Positions 51,325 to 60,509 of a stretch of 64,000 nt of DNA are shown piece after piece. Made by a program: the position numbers and the translations under genes. The first letter of the stretch is position 1. Every line of letters starts with the position of its first letter. The stretch spans positions 124,001-188,000 of the forward strand of contig NC_015388.1 in the NCBI RefSeq assembly GCF_000195295.1, read 5' to 3'. The notes beneath the pieces were generated by a model. It saw nothing but the letters and a program-made list of their open reading frames with translations, did not search any database and was not told the DNA's origin. The DNA comes from Desulfobacca acetoxidans DSM 11109. Its GTDB lineage: Bacteria > Desulfobacterota > Desulfobaccia > Desulfobaccales > Desulfobaccaceae.

Positions 51325-51588
51325 ATGGAGTCATTTCGGCACAACCTCTCCCCGGTAGAAGTAAAAAAATTCCTCAAAACCGCTGCTGACCTGATTGAGA
51401 ACCTGGCCATGCGCTACGTCCATAAAATTAACACCGCATGTCCCCGCTGTGGCCAGCGGCAGCTCTGCTACGGCGCCGCGGTCAGTTATTTCAGCAGCAG
51501 CTTTGATAAGACCACTCACGAAATCATTGTCTGCCTGCACTGCGGCTATAGAGACCTGGTCACACTGACCACGTGTGAGCGATTATAG
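51325..51588 (+). CDS. Small zinc-ribbon protein, 87 aa
   Basis: The protein starts MESFRHNLSPVEVKKFLKTAADLIENLA and contains CPRCGQRQLC and, 30 residues later, CLHCGYRD, a four-cysteine zinc ribbon. No Shine-Dalgarno precedes ATG 51325, but a TATAAT box does (leaderless translation suspected). Function unknown. Confidence 0.6.
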   Translation: MESFRHNLSPVEVKKFLKTAADLIENLAMRYVHKINTACPRCGQRQLCYGAAVSYFSSSFDKTTHEIIVCLHCGYRDLVTLTTCERL

Positions 51589-51634
51589 GTTTGAACCTCC
51601 GTGCAGGTTCGATGATCGGCGTCGGGGCTCGGGG

Positions 51635-51949
51635 TTAGCGGTTTCTTTGCGGTCGGGTTTGCATCCCCGGTTGTTCCATGGTCCCTGAGGGATGCAAGAA
51701 TTCATCCTGAGTCAGGGCCCCGTCGCCATTTTTATCAAAAAACCGAAAATTCTCCTCACCTGCATATTTCTCTGGCCAGACGGACCTGTACTCTTCTTTA
51801 GTGACCTTACCGTCCTGGTTTTTATCCATAGCCTGAAACATCTTTCCCATATCCTGGCGGACTTGCATCGTCTGGGACCATCCTTGAACACTTCCGAAAA
51901 ATAAGGGCAGTAAGATTACCATCAAGACTATGGTTAGCCATTTAATCAT
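51635..51949 (-). CDS. Exported EF-hand calcium-binding protein
   Basis: A 104-residue protein with a signal peptide (WLTIVLMVILLPLFFGSVQG) and two EF-hand loops, DKNQDGKVTKEE (42-53) and DKNGDGALTQDE (72-83), separated by about 18 residues as in a paired EF-hand domain. It probably binds calcium in the periplasm. Partner unknown. Confidence 0.85.
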   Translation of the reverse strand: MIKWLTIVLMVILLPLFFGSVQGWSQTMQVRQDMGKMFQAMDKNQDGKVTKEEYRSVWPEKYAGEENFRFFDKNGDGALTQDEFLHPSGTMEQPGMQTRPQRNR

Positions 51950-52098
51950 TTGCGGTTGACCTCCGGTAACATTTTAGGTGTAAAGATTATAGCCCTCATT
52001 AATGAAAAATGACATACGAATTTTTCGGGAGACCTGCACATTTGCCTTCGGTTCTCCGTTGATCTCCGATAACCAATAATTTTCTTCCGGCGGAGTTT

Positions 52099-52116
52099 TT
52101 GTGATAATTATCACTT
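52099..52116 (+). promoter_or_regulatory. Rex-like (or CRP/FNR-type) operator upstream of nfnAB
   Basis: TTGTGATAATTATCACTT contains the perfect palindrome GTGATAATTATCAC. It matches the Rex consensus TTGTGA-N6-TCACAA except for the last two bases, and also fits a CRP/FNR half-site spacing. It is 124 bp before nfnA. Rex senses NADH/NAD+, which suits a transhydrogenase operon. Confidence 0.55.
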
Positions 52117-52239
52117 GCATCTTTTCCTCATAGCGTGATAGAAACCTAGATTAAAAGTGATATTAAGGGAGGTTTAGGTTTTAGGGCCTCCAGAGGCTTA
52201 TCGGATAAGGGTAATAATTATCAATCGAGGAGAGGATCT

Positions 52240-53088
52240 ATGTTTGAAATAGTGGAACGTCAGGAATTGGCCCAGGGGACTATTGTCAGCAACTGGATCA
52301 AGGCCCCCAAGATCGCCGTCAAGGCCAAGCCGGGGCAGTTTGTCATCCTGCGCGCCAACGAGACGGGGGAGCGCATCCCGCTGACCATGGCGGACACCGA
52401 CCCTGAGAAGGGTCTGATCAATGTCATCTATATGGTAGTGGGCAAGAGCACGGCGCTCTTTAAGACGCTGCAGGTGGGTGATTCCTACCGGGACGTCATC
52501 GGTCCGTTGGGTGCGGCCACCCATCTGGAGAAAGTAGGAAAAGTGGTATGCGTCGGCGGCGGCACCGGCATTGCCGTTCTGCACCCCATTACTCGGGGCC
52601 TGAAAAACATCGGCAACCACGTCTTCGCAGTCATCGGGTCACGGTCCAAGGATCTGCTCATCATGGAGGACCGCATGCGGGCCGCTTCCCATGAACTCTT
52701 GATCTGCACCGATGACGGAACCTATGGCCACCATGGATTCGTCACCGACAAACTAAAGGAAGTCCTCGAAAACAACAAAGACATCGGTTTGGCCGTCTGT
52801 ATCGGCCCGGTGCCCATGATGCGCGCCTGTTGCAATGTCACCAAGGGATTTAATGTCAAGACGCTGGTGAGCCTCAACCCCATTATGGTGGATGGCACCG
52901 GTATGTGCGGCTGCTGCCGGGTCAGGGTCGGCGGTGAGATGAAGTTCGCCTGCGTGGACGGCCCCGAATTTGACGGCCACCAGGTAGACTTTGATGAGCT
53001 CAATCTCCGGCTGCGGTCCTATCTGCCGGAAGAAAAACTTTCGTACGATATGTTTAAATCGGCCCACAAATGTTCTTGCGGCAGTTAA
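52240..53088 (+). CDS. nfnA: NfnAB transhydrogenase, FAD/[2Fe-2S] subunit
   Basis: This 282-residue subunit of NADH-dependent reduced ferredoxin:NADP+ oxidoreductase has the FAD-binding RIPLT (45-49), the NAD(H)-binding VCVGGGTG (103-110) and a C-terminal [2Fe-2S] ligand group (Cys223, Cys225/226, Cys238). The complex bifurcates electrons between NADH, ferredoxin and NADPH in many anaerobes. Homologues are also called sulfide dehydrogenase SudB. It is followed 40 bp later by nfnB, its obligatory partner. Confidence 0.9.
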   Translation: MFEIVERQELAQGTIVSNWIKAPKIAVKAKPGQFVILRANETGERIPLTMADTDPEKGLINVIYMVVGKSTALFKTLQVGDSYRDVIGPLGAATHLEKVGKVVCVGGGTGIAVLHPITRGLKNIGNHVFAVIGSRSKDLLIMEDRMRAASHELLICTDDGTYGHHGFVTDKLKEVLENNKDIGLAVCIGPVPMMRACCNVTKGFNVKTLVSLNPIMVDGTGMCGCCRVRVGGEMKFACVDGPEFDGHQVDFDELNLRLRSYLPEEKLSYDMFKSAHKCSCGS

Positions 53089-53128
53089 ATTAATCGGCAG
53101 CCAGCTCAGTTAATTGGAGGATAGAATC

Positions 53129-54553
53129 ATGGCAGAAGAAACCAAAGCTCCTGAAGCACCCAAGAAAGAAAAAATCCCCCGGCAACAGATGCCGGAGCAG
53201 CCCGCAGATGTACGGCGGCATAATTTTGATGAGGTTCCCCTCGGCTATACCCCGGAACAGGCCATGAAAGAGGCGTCGCGCTGCATCCAGTGCAAGGACC
53301 CCCGCTGTCGCCAAGGCTGTCCGGTTGAGGTCGATATCCCGGCCTTTATCAAGTGTATCAAAGAAGGTGATTTTGAAGGCGCCATCCGCAAGCTCTGGGA
53401 AAAGAACGCCCTGCCGGCTGTCTGCGGCCGGGTCTGTCCGCAAGAAGTGCAGTGTGAAGGACTATGCGTCTTGGGCAAGAAGGATCAGCCGGTGGCCATC
53501 GGCAACCTGGAGAAATTTGCCGCCGACTATCAGCGCAACCATGGCCGGGATGTCCTGCCCCCCAAAGCCGCCCCCACCGGTAAAAAGGTGGCCGTAGTCG
53601 GCTCCGGCCCCTCCGGTCTCACGGTAGCGGGTGACCTGATCCTGAAAGGCCACGATGTCACTATTTTCGAGGCCCTGCATGCTCCGGGCGGCGTTTTGAT
53701 CTACGGCATCCCTGAATTTAGGCTTCCCAAGGCCATTGTCGCCTCGGAATGCAGATACCTGGAGAGACTGGGTGTCAATTTTGAGGTCAATGCCGTCATC
53801 GGCCGCTCCGAGACCGTGGATGAGCTGCTGGAACGGTTTGACGTGGTATTCCTGGGAGTCGGCGCCGGGCTGCCGATGTTCTTGAAAGTACCCGGGGAGC
53901 ACTATATCGGGGTCTATTCCTCCAATGAGTATCTGACCCGCTCCAACCTGATGAAGGCGTACGACTTTCCCAACTATGACACCCCGTTGGTTCGGGGGAA
54001 GAGAGTGGCCACCTTCGGCGGTGGCAACGTGGCCATGGACTCCGCCCGTACTGCTCTGCGCATGGGCGCCGAAAAGTCGTATATCATCTACCGTCGTGGT
54101 CGGGAGGAACTGCCGGCCCGGAAAGAAGAAATCCACCACGCCGAACAGGAAGGGGTGGAATTCATGCTGCTCTCCGCACCGGTGCGGTTCACCGGGACTG
54201 ATGACGGCTTTCTCACCGGGGTGGAATGTCGGCGCATGGAACTGGGCGAACCCGATGCCTCCGGCCGCCGCCGCCCCATTGAAATAAAAGGTTCGGAATT
54301 TATGGTGGAGATCGATACTGCGGTCATCTCTATCGGTTCGAGCGCCAACCCGCTCCTGACCAAGAGCACGCCGGGTCTGGCTTTGAATAAGTGGGGCAAC
54401 ATCGTGGCAGACCCCAAAACCGGCAAGACCATGAAACCCCGGGTCTGGGCTGGCGGCGACATCGTTACCGGCGCCGCCACTGTCATCCTGGCCGCTGGCG
54501 CTGGCCGGGTAGCCTCCAACTCGATCCATGATTTCCTGACCTTCGGCTGGTAA
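53129..54553 (+). CDS. nfnB: NfnAB transhydrogenase, GltD-like FAD/[4Fe-4S] subunit
   Basis: A 474-residue subunit homologous to the GltD/NADPH-dependent glutamate synthase small chain. The N-terminal iron-sulfur region (CIQCKDPRCRQGCPVEVDIPAF and VCGRVCPQEVQCEGLC) holds two [4Fe-4S] clusters. GSGPSGLTVAGDL binds FAD and FGGGNVAMDSARTALRMG binds NADP(H). ATG 53129 has GGAGG upstream. It is followed by a terminator at 54577. Confidence 0.92.
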   Translation: MAEETKAPEAPKKEKIPRQQMPEQPADVRRHNFDEVPLGYTPEQAMKEASRCIQCKDPRCRQGCPVEVDIPAFIKCIKEGDFEGAIRKLWEKNALPAVCGRVCPQEVQCEGLCVLGKKDQPVAIGNLEKFAADYQRNHGRDVLPPKAAPTGKKVAVVGSGPSGLTVAGDLILKGHDVTIFEALHAPGGVLIYGIPEFRLPKAIVASECRYLERLGVNFEVNAVIGRSETVDELLERFDVVFLGVGAGLPMFLKVPGEHYIGVYSSNEYLTRSNLMKAYDFPNYDTPLVRGKRVATFGGGNVAMDSARTALRMGAEKSYIIYRRGREELPARKEEIHHAEQEGVEFMLLSAPVRFTGTDDGFLTGVECRRMELGEPDASGRRRPIEIKGSEFMVEIDTAVISIGSSANPLLTKSTPGLALNKWGNIVADPKTGKTMKPRVWAGGDIVTGAATVILAAGAGRVASNSIHDFLTFGW

Positions 54554-54576
54554 CCCGTCTGTCGAAGAGACCAAAA

Positions 54577-54613
54577 AGCCCTGGGGCTCTCTGAGCTCCA
54601 AGGCTGTTTCTTT
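54577..54613 (+). terminator. Terminator after nfnB
   Basis: AGCCCTGGGGCTC and GAGCTCCAAGGCT form a stem with two mismatches around a TCT loop, followed by GTTTCTTT. It is 24 bp after the nfnB stop. Confidence 0.65.
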
Positions 54614-54865
54614 GCATTGCCCTGATCAGGTTCATATCAGATAGAGGCAAGCCCCTGTGGTTGCCTCAGGGCAATTATTTCGGGGCAGGCACGAAGGCCG
54701 GTCTCCTCCTGGCAACCAAAATCCCCAAAAACAGAATGTGGGCGGGAAAGCGAAGCGCCTCCCGCCCTTCGCATTACTAAGAAACTACAGCGGTCAGTGG
54801 CCCGCGCCTCCTCCCGCCGCTGGAAAATGATTGTTGCACAGGTTGGGAGACCTAAGCTACCAGTC

Positions 54866-54900
54866 ATTCTTTCATATTTCGTTGTGTTCCTGAGAACTTG
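54866..54900 (-). repeat. Partial dispersed repeat copy (reverse orientation)
   Basis: On the minus strand AAGTTCTCAGGAACACAACG followed by AAATATGAAAGAATG corresponds to the left end of the family. The right end is not clear. The surrounding 54614-54990 gap holds no gene. Confidence 0.5.
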
Positions 54901-54990
54901 AGGACTTTTGATAATAAGTATGAAGCAATAACACCATATCTGCCAGGATCGGCAAGCTAACTCGCCGATCCCCGTACCTAAAAACAACGA

Positions 54991-55272
54991 TTATCTTTTA
55001 ATCCTTTTCAATTCAACCTGTACCCTGTTTTTTGCATTCGGACAGTCCCAAACCTGGATGTCGGGGTTCTCAAAGAGCGGGAATGTCCCACCAAATTGTA
55101 ATGTTGTCACCCAGTTAAACAGGTTGTGATAAAAGTAACCACAGAAATTGCCACATTGGTGCACCGACAGTTCAAATTCGTCGCCAACCTTCATGCCAAT
55201 GGTGCAATCATTTTGCATTCCAATTACCTTGGCTATCACCTGGTTGCCGATTTTGGGAAAAGTTACAGCCAT
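54991..55272 (-). CDS. TIGR04076-family protein
   Basis: A 93-residue protein with the family pattern: IAKVIGMQNDCTIGMKVGDEFELSVHQCGNFCGYFYHNLFNWVTTLQFGGTFP and a C-terminal CPNAKNRVQVELKRI. AGGAG precedes the ATG by about nine bases. The family is common in anaerobes and of unknown function. Three conserved Cys residues hint at metal or redox chemistry. Confidence 0.8.
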   Translation of the reverse strand: MAVTFPKIGNQVIAKVIGMQNDCTIGMKVGDEFELSVHQCGNFCGYFYHNLFNWVTTLQFGGTFPLFENPDIQVWDCPNAKNRVQVELKRIKR

Positions 55273-55746
55273 CTCATTTTTCTCCTATTTTTACAAAGAT
55301 TAACCCATCAATACCAACCAGTCATTTGACAGGTTGCATCGTGCGGCAAAACTCGCAACTTCTCAAGCGAATTTCCTGCCAATCGACACTCTTCTTCGGA
55401 ACCAAGATTGAGCGGTAGTCCTGGCCATTGTAACCCAAATACGGTCTGGGTAAACTTTCCCCCCGATTAATGCCGATTAGGTTCCGCTTTTTGAAGCCAA
55501 ACCGTCTTGCAATATGAACTATAGCACAAATCCCACCCAAAAAAAATTTTTTTCAATTTGCGAATACCATAAGTTTACTAATCAATGCTCTACCTCTGCA
55601 GAAAAGCATGGCTCCGCCTTGCAAAGGTTGAACCTGACCAGCCGGTTCAGCCAACTTGCGGCTGTATTGTCTCAAATACCAGGTATAACCGAAACTCTAA
55701 GCCCTGGTCAACAAAGGTAAATATGAAATAAGGGCCTGAACGTCTG
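55273..55746. other. Non-coding region
   Basis: No confident gene. A minus-strand frame at 55322-55540 lacks an ATG and an RBS. A long AAAAAAAATTTTTTT tract (about 55540) and AT-rich sequence may hold promoters. Confidence 0.4.
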
Positions 55747-55956
55747 TTAACACCGGCCTCGTACCTTTCGAGGAAACGGGGAAAGCAAAAAAGGACCGAA
55801 CCACTGCGGTGTTACATAACCGCAAAAAGGCGGCAGTGATCCAGGCTGCCATCCGGGAAACTCTGGCGTTTCAGCCTCTCCCGGGTTGCAGAGATTCCGA
55901 CCGAACTCGTCCGGAAAGTTCACGTCTTTCCTTCCGTCCAGGTAATAACGACCCAT
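55747..55956 (-). CDS. Uncertain small ORF, 69 aa
   Basis: The frame starts MGRYYLDGRKDVNFPDEFGR after AAAGGAAAGG, is rich in Gly/Pro/Phe, and contains two cysteines in the middle (RNLCNPG, PPFCGY). No homologue is recognised. It could equally be a structured non-coding stretch: its 3' part includes CCGCC/GGCGG-type inverted repeats. Reported for completeness only. Confidence 0.25.
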   Translation of the reverse strand: MGRYYLDGRKDVNFPDEFGRNLCNPGEAETPEFPGWQPGSLPPFCGYVTPQWFGPFLLSPFPRKVRGRC

Positions 55957-56223
55957 ACCTTTCCTTTCTAACGTGACTGTTCTACGTGTAAACCTGACAA
56001 CCTCACGTGCCCCCCTTTCGAGCGGTCGCACCTGCGGAAATGGGGAGGCTTAATTATATTGAATTCAACTTTTCTCTTTTCCCAACTTCTTAGATTGCAA
56101 TTATTGTTCCACCCATGGTTTGGCGTCATGCTTTGCTACTGCTGCTTTGGCCCTTACCCGAGAACTTCCTTTAGGCGCAGCAAGGAGAAATGGCGTTAGG
56201 AGGGCATTCAAATCAGTCCGTAC

Positions 56224-56252
56224 TTGACAGGACGTTCTAATTTTCCTACTCT
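56224..56252 (+). promoter_or_regulatory. Possible promoter of dnaJ-hspR-comEC
   Basis: TTGACA (56224-56229), 17 bp and TACTCT (56247-56252) precede dnaJ by about 60 bp. I did not find the HAIR operator (CTTGAGT-N7-ACTCAAG) that HspR usually uses. Confidence 0.4.
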
Positions 56253-56314
56253 ACATAATGAATTAGAACTGTTCCAAGGGTTCTGGTTCATATCTTCCCT
56301 GTTGGAGATTGCCG

Positions 56315-57364
56315 GTGCTTGAAAGGGATGCCTATGAAATCTTAGGGGTGGCGCGGGATGCCAGCGACGCCGAGATCAAAAAAGCCTACCGTAAATTAGC
56401 CCGTAAGTACCACCCAGACGTTAATCCGGACAATAAGGAAGCGGAAAAGAAGTTTAAAGAGATTTCCGCCGCCTATGACATCCTTGCCAACCCGGAGAAA
56501 CGGACGCAGTATGACCAGATGGGGGCGGCGGCCTACTATGCTACTCCAGAGGCCGCCCGCGGTTATGAAGAGGCCTTTACGGGCCGCGATTTCAGCGACA
56601 TCTTTCGGGACTTCTTCGGCGGGGGTGCGGCATATGGCGGACCGACGCCAGGGGAGGATCTGGCCTATGCACTCGAGATCGATTTTTTGGAGGCCGTCCG
56701 GGGCACCCACAAAACTATCACCCTGGAGAAGCAGATCATCTGCCCCGGATGCAAGGGATCGGGCTATGAATATGCCGGACAGGTCTGCCCGGCCTGTGGC
56801 GGTCGGGGGGTAGTGGAGAAGAAGGTCGACAACGTTCGTATGCTGATCAACTGTGCCGCCTGTCAGGGTACCGGCCGGACGGGTCAGCAGAGTTGCCGCC
56901 GATGCGGGGGACGGGGGGTGGTGCTAGGATCCGAGACCGTTGAGGTAAAGATACCTCCCGGCGTCGACCAGGGAACCAAGCTGCGGCTGGCTGGCAAAGG
57001 TAATCCCGGACTCAACGGCGGTCCGGCAGGCGATCTTTTCCTGATCATTTCTGTCCGGCCACATCCGCAATTCACCCGCCAGGGACGCGATATCTATTAT
57101 AAAACGACCCTATCCCTTTTTGACGCCGTCCTGGGGGGCAAGATCACCGTCCCGACCTTGGATAAAACGGTCTCCCTGACCATCCCGCCCGGCACCCAAA
57201 ACGGGCAGCGATTCCGGCTGAAAGGCAAAGGAGTTGGAACCGGTGGGGCCAGGACCGGGGATCAATACGTGGAGGTTCATGTGACCATCCCGAAGCAACT
57301 GAGCCCCAAAGCCAAGGAGCTTTTTCAATCCTTGAAAGACTCTCTTGCCGCTGAAGCCGGATAA
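56315..57364 (+). CDS. dnaJ: DnaJ co-chaperone
   Basis: This 349-residue DnaJ stimulates DnaK ATPase and delivers unfolded clients. The J domain has YHPDVNPDN (HPD motif) near residue 34. A short Gly/Phe region follows, then four CxxCxGxG zinc-finger repeats ([32 protein letters not shown]) and the C-terminal client domains. The GTG at 56315 has GGAGA six bases before it; TTG 56309 is too close to that site. hspR follows, as in many Desulfobacterota and actinobacteria. Confidence 0.92.
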   Translation: MLERDAYEILGVARDASDAEIKKAYRKLARKYHPDVNPDNKEAEKKFKEISAAYDILANPEKRTQYDQMGAAAYYATPEAARGYEEAFTGRDFSDIFRDFFGGGAAYGGPTPGEDLAYALEIDFLEAVRGTHKTITLEKQIICPGCKGSGYEYAGQVCPACGGRGVVEKKVDNVRMLINCAACQGTGRTGQQSCRRCGGRGVVLGSETVEVKIPPGVDQGTKLRLAGKGNPGLNGGPAGDLFLIISVRPHPQFTRQGRDIYYKTTLSLFDAVLGGKITVPTLDKTVSLTIPPGTQNGQRFRLKGKGVGTGGARTGDQYVEVHVTIPKQLSPKAKELFQSLKDSLAAEAG

Positions 57365-57431
57365 TAGACATTGGTTAAAGGATTTTGGCTTAGGCTCATC
57401 AGAGACATCTTCCGACTAACCGGAGCGCCCT

Positions 57432-57767
57432 ATGCTTCAGACTGAAAAACGTTATTATTCACTCCAGATCGTCGCTACTACCTTAGGAGTGCATCCCCAG
57501 GCAATTCGCCTATATGAGCGGGAGGGGTTGATCTCATCGATGCGTTGTGGCAGCGAACGTTATTATACCATATCCCAGATTGAACGGTTGCGGGTGATTG
57601 TCCAACTACGCCAGGAACTGGGTGTTAATCTAGCCGGTATTGAGGTCATCTTACATATGCGGGACCGTCTCCAGACATTAAGTCAAAAGGCGGACACCTC
57701 TCCGGAGCCAGGCCCTGATTTCAAACCTCCTGCAAAGATAACGATTCCTATCCGCCACGAATCATGA
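57432..57767 (+). CDS. hspR: HspR-like MerR-family regulator
   Basis: A 111-residue MerR-type repressor: YYSLQIVATTLGVHPQAIRLYEREGLISSMR (HTH), YYTISQIERLRVIVQLRQELGVNLAGIEVILHMRDRL (dimer helix). Its place after dnaJ and its short length point to HspR, which represses dnaK/dnaJ/clpB operons. It overlaps comEC by 4 bp, an unusual coupling. Confidence 0.8.
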   Translation: MLQTEKRYYSLQIVATTLGVHPQAIRLYEREGLISSMRCGSERYYTISQIERLRVIVQLRQELGVNLAGIEVILHMRDRLQTLSQKADTSPEPGPDFKPPAKITIPIRHES

Positions 57768-60178
57768 TGCCAGGGGTGCTGTGGTCTCGCCCCCTGGCAT
57801 CCTTAACTCTGGCCCTGACTGCGGGCATCGCCTCTCCGGCGCTTGGTCTAACCCTGCCCAAGGTCTGGACGTCCACTCTAGTTGCCGCCCTGATCCTGCT
57901 TCTGGTCATCTGCTGCTGGCGCCGCCTGTCGGTCAGTGGAACAATCGGCCTGGCCTTGTTCTGGCTCCTGGGACAGGGGTTTTATCAGGCCGCCTTGGAA
58001 CCGGCCCACCCCCCCTGCCACGTCCGTTTCCTGCCACAGAACGTACCACTTACCATTATTGGCATAATGCAAAGTCAACCTGCCAAAGCCATTGAAGGTT
58101 ATCGGTTAGAATTGAAGGCTTCTTCCTGGTCGGCTGGCGGCGCTTGGCAGCCTGCCGAAGGGAAAATTTTGGTACAGGGTCTGACCGAGGCACCGGCCTT
58201 GGTCCCCGGAGCTCGGGTGGCCATGCGCCTCAGGCTCCGACCGGTGGAGGAGCTGTTAAACCCCGGCTCCAGCCGCCGGCGGGTAGCCTTGGCCCGGCAG
58301 GGGATTTTTACCAGCGCCAGCCTCTGCAATGATCTGCAGCCGGTTCGACTGGCGAGCCGCGCTTCGGTTTCCTGGTCAGTTTCCTGGCGGGAAGCGGCGC
58401 AAGCATATTGCCGAGGATTGCTGGATAAGCAGCCACAACCCGCCAGGGCGGTATATAAAGCTCTGCTCTTGGGAGACCAGAGTGAAATCAGCCGGCCACT
58501 GTGGCAGGCCTTGGGCCGCACCGGCACCAGCCACGTTATCTCGGTTTCCGGACTGCACCTCGGGTTAATCAGCGGTTTCTGCTTCTGCCTGATTTTCTGG
58601 CTGCTGCGGCGCTCCGCCTGGCTCTTACAGCACCTCAATGCCATCAAGTGGTCGGTGGCATTCTCTATTCCGCCGGTGCTAGTCTATGCCTGGCTGGCCG
58701 GATGGTCGGCGGCCACCCAGCGATCCGCCTTAATGATCGTGGCTTTCTTAATTTTACTGTTGTTGGACCGCCACCGTGACCTTTATAGTATCCTGGCCCT
58801 GGCCGCCTTCATTATTTTAATGACCTCGCCGCTACAGTTCTATTCCCTCTCCTTTCAACTCTCTTTCCTCTCGGTCTGGGGTCTAATCTATCTCTCCCCC
58901 AAGTTGCTGTGGCCATGGCAGAAGTTGATTGTGAACCGAGAGGAGCCGCCAACTATCATCAAAAAAATCATCTTGTGGAGTGGACGGGCTTTGTCAACCT
59001 CGGTAGCGGCAACCCTTGCGACTCTGCCGATTGTTGTTGCCTCTTTCCATCAGGCGCCAACCTATGGTATCGTGATCAACCTCCTGGCGATTCCTCTGAT
59101 CGGAGGAGTAGTCCTACCGCTCGGTTTTATTGCTCTCCTGACATCTTTTTTACCGCTTCCTTGCGCTGCGGGGATGCTGTGGTTGGGACGGTTCTTCCTG
59201 GAGACAACCCTAAGGGCGATTGAGTGGGCCTCCTCCTGGCCCGGAGTGGTACTGCCCCTGCCTTCGCCTACGCCTTGGCAGACCGCGGCCTATTTCCTGA
59301 CGTTGATCAGTCTGTTGGGACTTAAGCAGCAGCCTTGGCGATGGATCGGGACCTCCCTGGGAGTCTTGCTACTGACCGGCTCCTTGATTTGGACCAGCCT
59401 GTCAGATCTCAGGAAGCCCCACCTGGAAATTACGGCGTTGGACACTTACCGGGAAATAGCGGTGGCGGCAACCCTGCCGGGCGCGGTAGTGCTGGTAATT
59501 AATGCCGGGGAACCGGGCTTTCGGGATTATCCGGCCCGCTTTAATGCAGCGCTGCTTTCTTATCTCCACTGGCGCCAGATCAGGACAGTGGATTGCCTGG
59601 CGGCTCTGACGGTGACCAAAGAGAACGCTGGCACCTTGTTAGCGGTAGCCAAGGACTTCCAGGTGAAACAATTCTGGTATGGGGGTGGCCGTCCCCTTAT
59701 CCCGGATTTTTGGAAGCTGAAAAATAGATTGGGAGATGATCGGCGAGAGGTGCAAAACCTCTCTTTAAGACCTATGACTCTTGATATTGGTGGGGCTCAG
59801 GTTCAGACTAGTCAGCTTCGAGAGGACAACCAGATGCGACCGAATGGACCGGTATTGCTGCGTTTAGCATACCAGGGACACAACATCCTGGTGGCCCCGC
59901 CGCTGACCACTCAATGGCGGCAGCAATGCCCCTTGTCATGGTTGGTGGGAACGGATGTCTGGATTCTTCCCGGCTCTGAATTGCACCACGATTTTTGGCA
60001 AGACGGCCTGCTCCTCCTCCGTCCGAAGATCGTGGTGGCAACCGGACCGGAAACTGCGACTGCAGGTTTGGCGTCTTCTGGAATGCCCGGGGTACACACA
60101 TATGTTACCCGCCAAGGGGCGGTTACTCTTAGGATCGACTCTCAGGGGGTGAGGGTCGAGCAGTGGCGCCCGCAATAG
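57764..60178 (+). CDS. comEC: ComEC/Rec2-type DNA uptake channel
   Basis: An 804-residue inner-membrane protein with an N-terminal OB-like DUF4131 region, then the Competence helices: LLGDQSEISRPLWQALGRTGTSHVISVSGLHLGLISG and LSFQLSFLSVWGLIYL. By family it moves single-stranded DNA during transformation. The C-terminal third aligns with the MBL domain, but the HxHxDH nuclease motif and the usual DVGQGD are absent (LVINAGEPGFRDYP, YLHWRQIRTVDCLAALTVTKENAG instead). It may be a nuclease-dead variant. Confidence 0.85.
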   Translation: MMPGVLWSRPLASLTLALTAGIASPALGLTLPKVWTSTLVAALILLLVICCWRRLSVSGTIGLALFWLLGQGFYQAALEPAHPPCHVRFLPQNVPLTIIGIMQSQPAKAIEGYRLELKASSWSAGGAWQPAEGKILVQGLTEAPALVPGARVAMRLRLRPVEELLNPGSSRRRVALARQGIFTSASLCNDLQPVRLASRASVSWSVSWREAAQAYCRGLLDKQPQPARAVYKALLLGDQSEISRPLWQALGRTGTSHVISVSGLHLGLISGFCFCLIFWLLRRSAWLLQHLNAIKWSVAFSIPPVLVYAWLAGWSAATQRSALMIVAFLILLLLDRHRDLYSILALAAFIILMTSPLQFYSLSFQLSFLSVWGLIYLSPKLLWPWQKLIVNREEPPTIIKKIILWSGRALSTSVAATLATLPIVVASFHQAPTYGIVINLLAIPLIGGVVLPLGFIALLTSFLPLPCAAGMLWLGRFFLETTLRAIEWASSWPGVVLPLPSPTPWQTAAYFLTLISLLGLKQQPWRWIGTSLGVLLLTGSLIWTSLSDLRKPHLEITALDTYREIAVAATLPGAVVLVINAGEPGFRDYPARFNAALLSYLHWRQIRTVDCLAALTVTKENAGTLLAVAKDFQVKQFWYGGGRPLIPDFWKLKNRLGDDRREVQNLSLRPMTLDIGGAQVQTSQLREDNQMRPNGPVLLRLAYQGHNILVAPPLTTQWRQQCPLSWLVGTDVWILPGSELHHDFWQDGLLLLRPKIVVATGPETATAGLASSGMPGVHTYVTRQGAVTLRIDSQGVRVEQWRPQ

Positions 60179-60197
60179 CGGGTAAAGTGGGGCAGAA

Positions 60198-60362
60198 CTA
60201 ACTTTTCCGGGAGGTTTTGGTAATGCACGCGCTTAATAGTTGGGTGACGTCATCGGCACCGCAGTAAGGACAGACGATTTTGGCGGTTTCCCGTTCTCTG
60301 ATGCTCATAATGAGGGAGAATGCTTTACCGCATTTCTCACAGCGATACTCGTAGGTCGGCAT
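60198..60362 (-). CDS. FmdB-family zinc ribbon protein
   Basis: A 54-residue protein starting MPTYEYRCEKCGKAFSLIMS, then VCPYCGADDV: two CxxC pairs in the FmdB/CxxC_CxxC_SSSS form. GGAGG precedes ATG 60362. Relatives are putative regulators or small metal-binding proteins. Confidence 0.82.
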   Translation of the reverse strand: MPTYEYRCEKCGKAFSLIMSIRERETAKIVCPYCGADDVTQLLSACITKTSRKS

Positions 60363-60509
60363 AATCTTCCTCCTTCACCCGATGCATGATAAGCCGATAT
60401 TGTTTTAAAATGTATCGTCACCCTTAAATATAAATATTTATCGCCAGCCTGACAAGGGCCAAAAAGCCAGTAGGTTATTTTCTGAGCTGATAACGTGTGC
60501 GATAAGACG

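Noticed and set aside
53462-54601. 379-codon minus-strand ORF opposite nfnB
   Set aside because: A high-GC shadow of a well-conserved gene with intact motifs on the plus strand.
55322-55540. 72-codon minus-strand ORF
   Set aside because: No ATG, no RBS, no recognised motif. Composition is not distinctive, although two Cys near the end (CEFC) gave some pause.
56200-56315. HAIR operator for HspR before dnaJ
   Set aside because: No CTTGAGT-N7-ACTCAAG-like sequence was seen.
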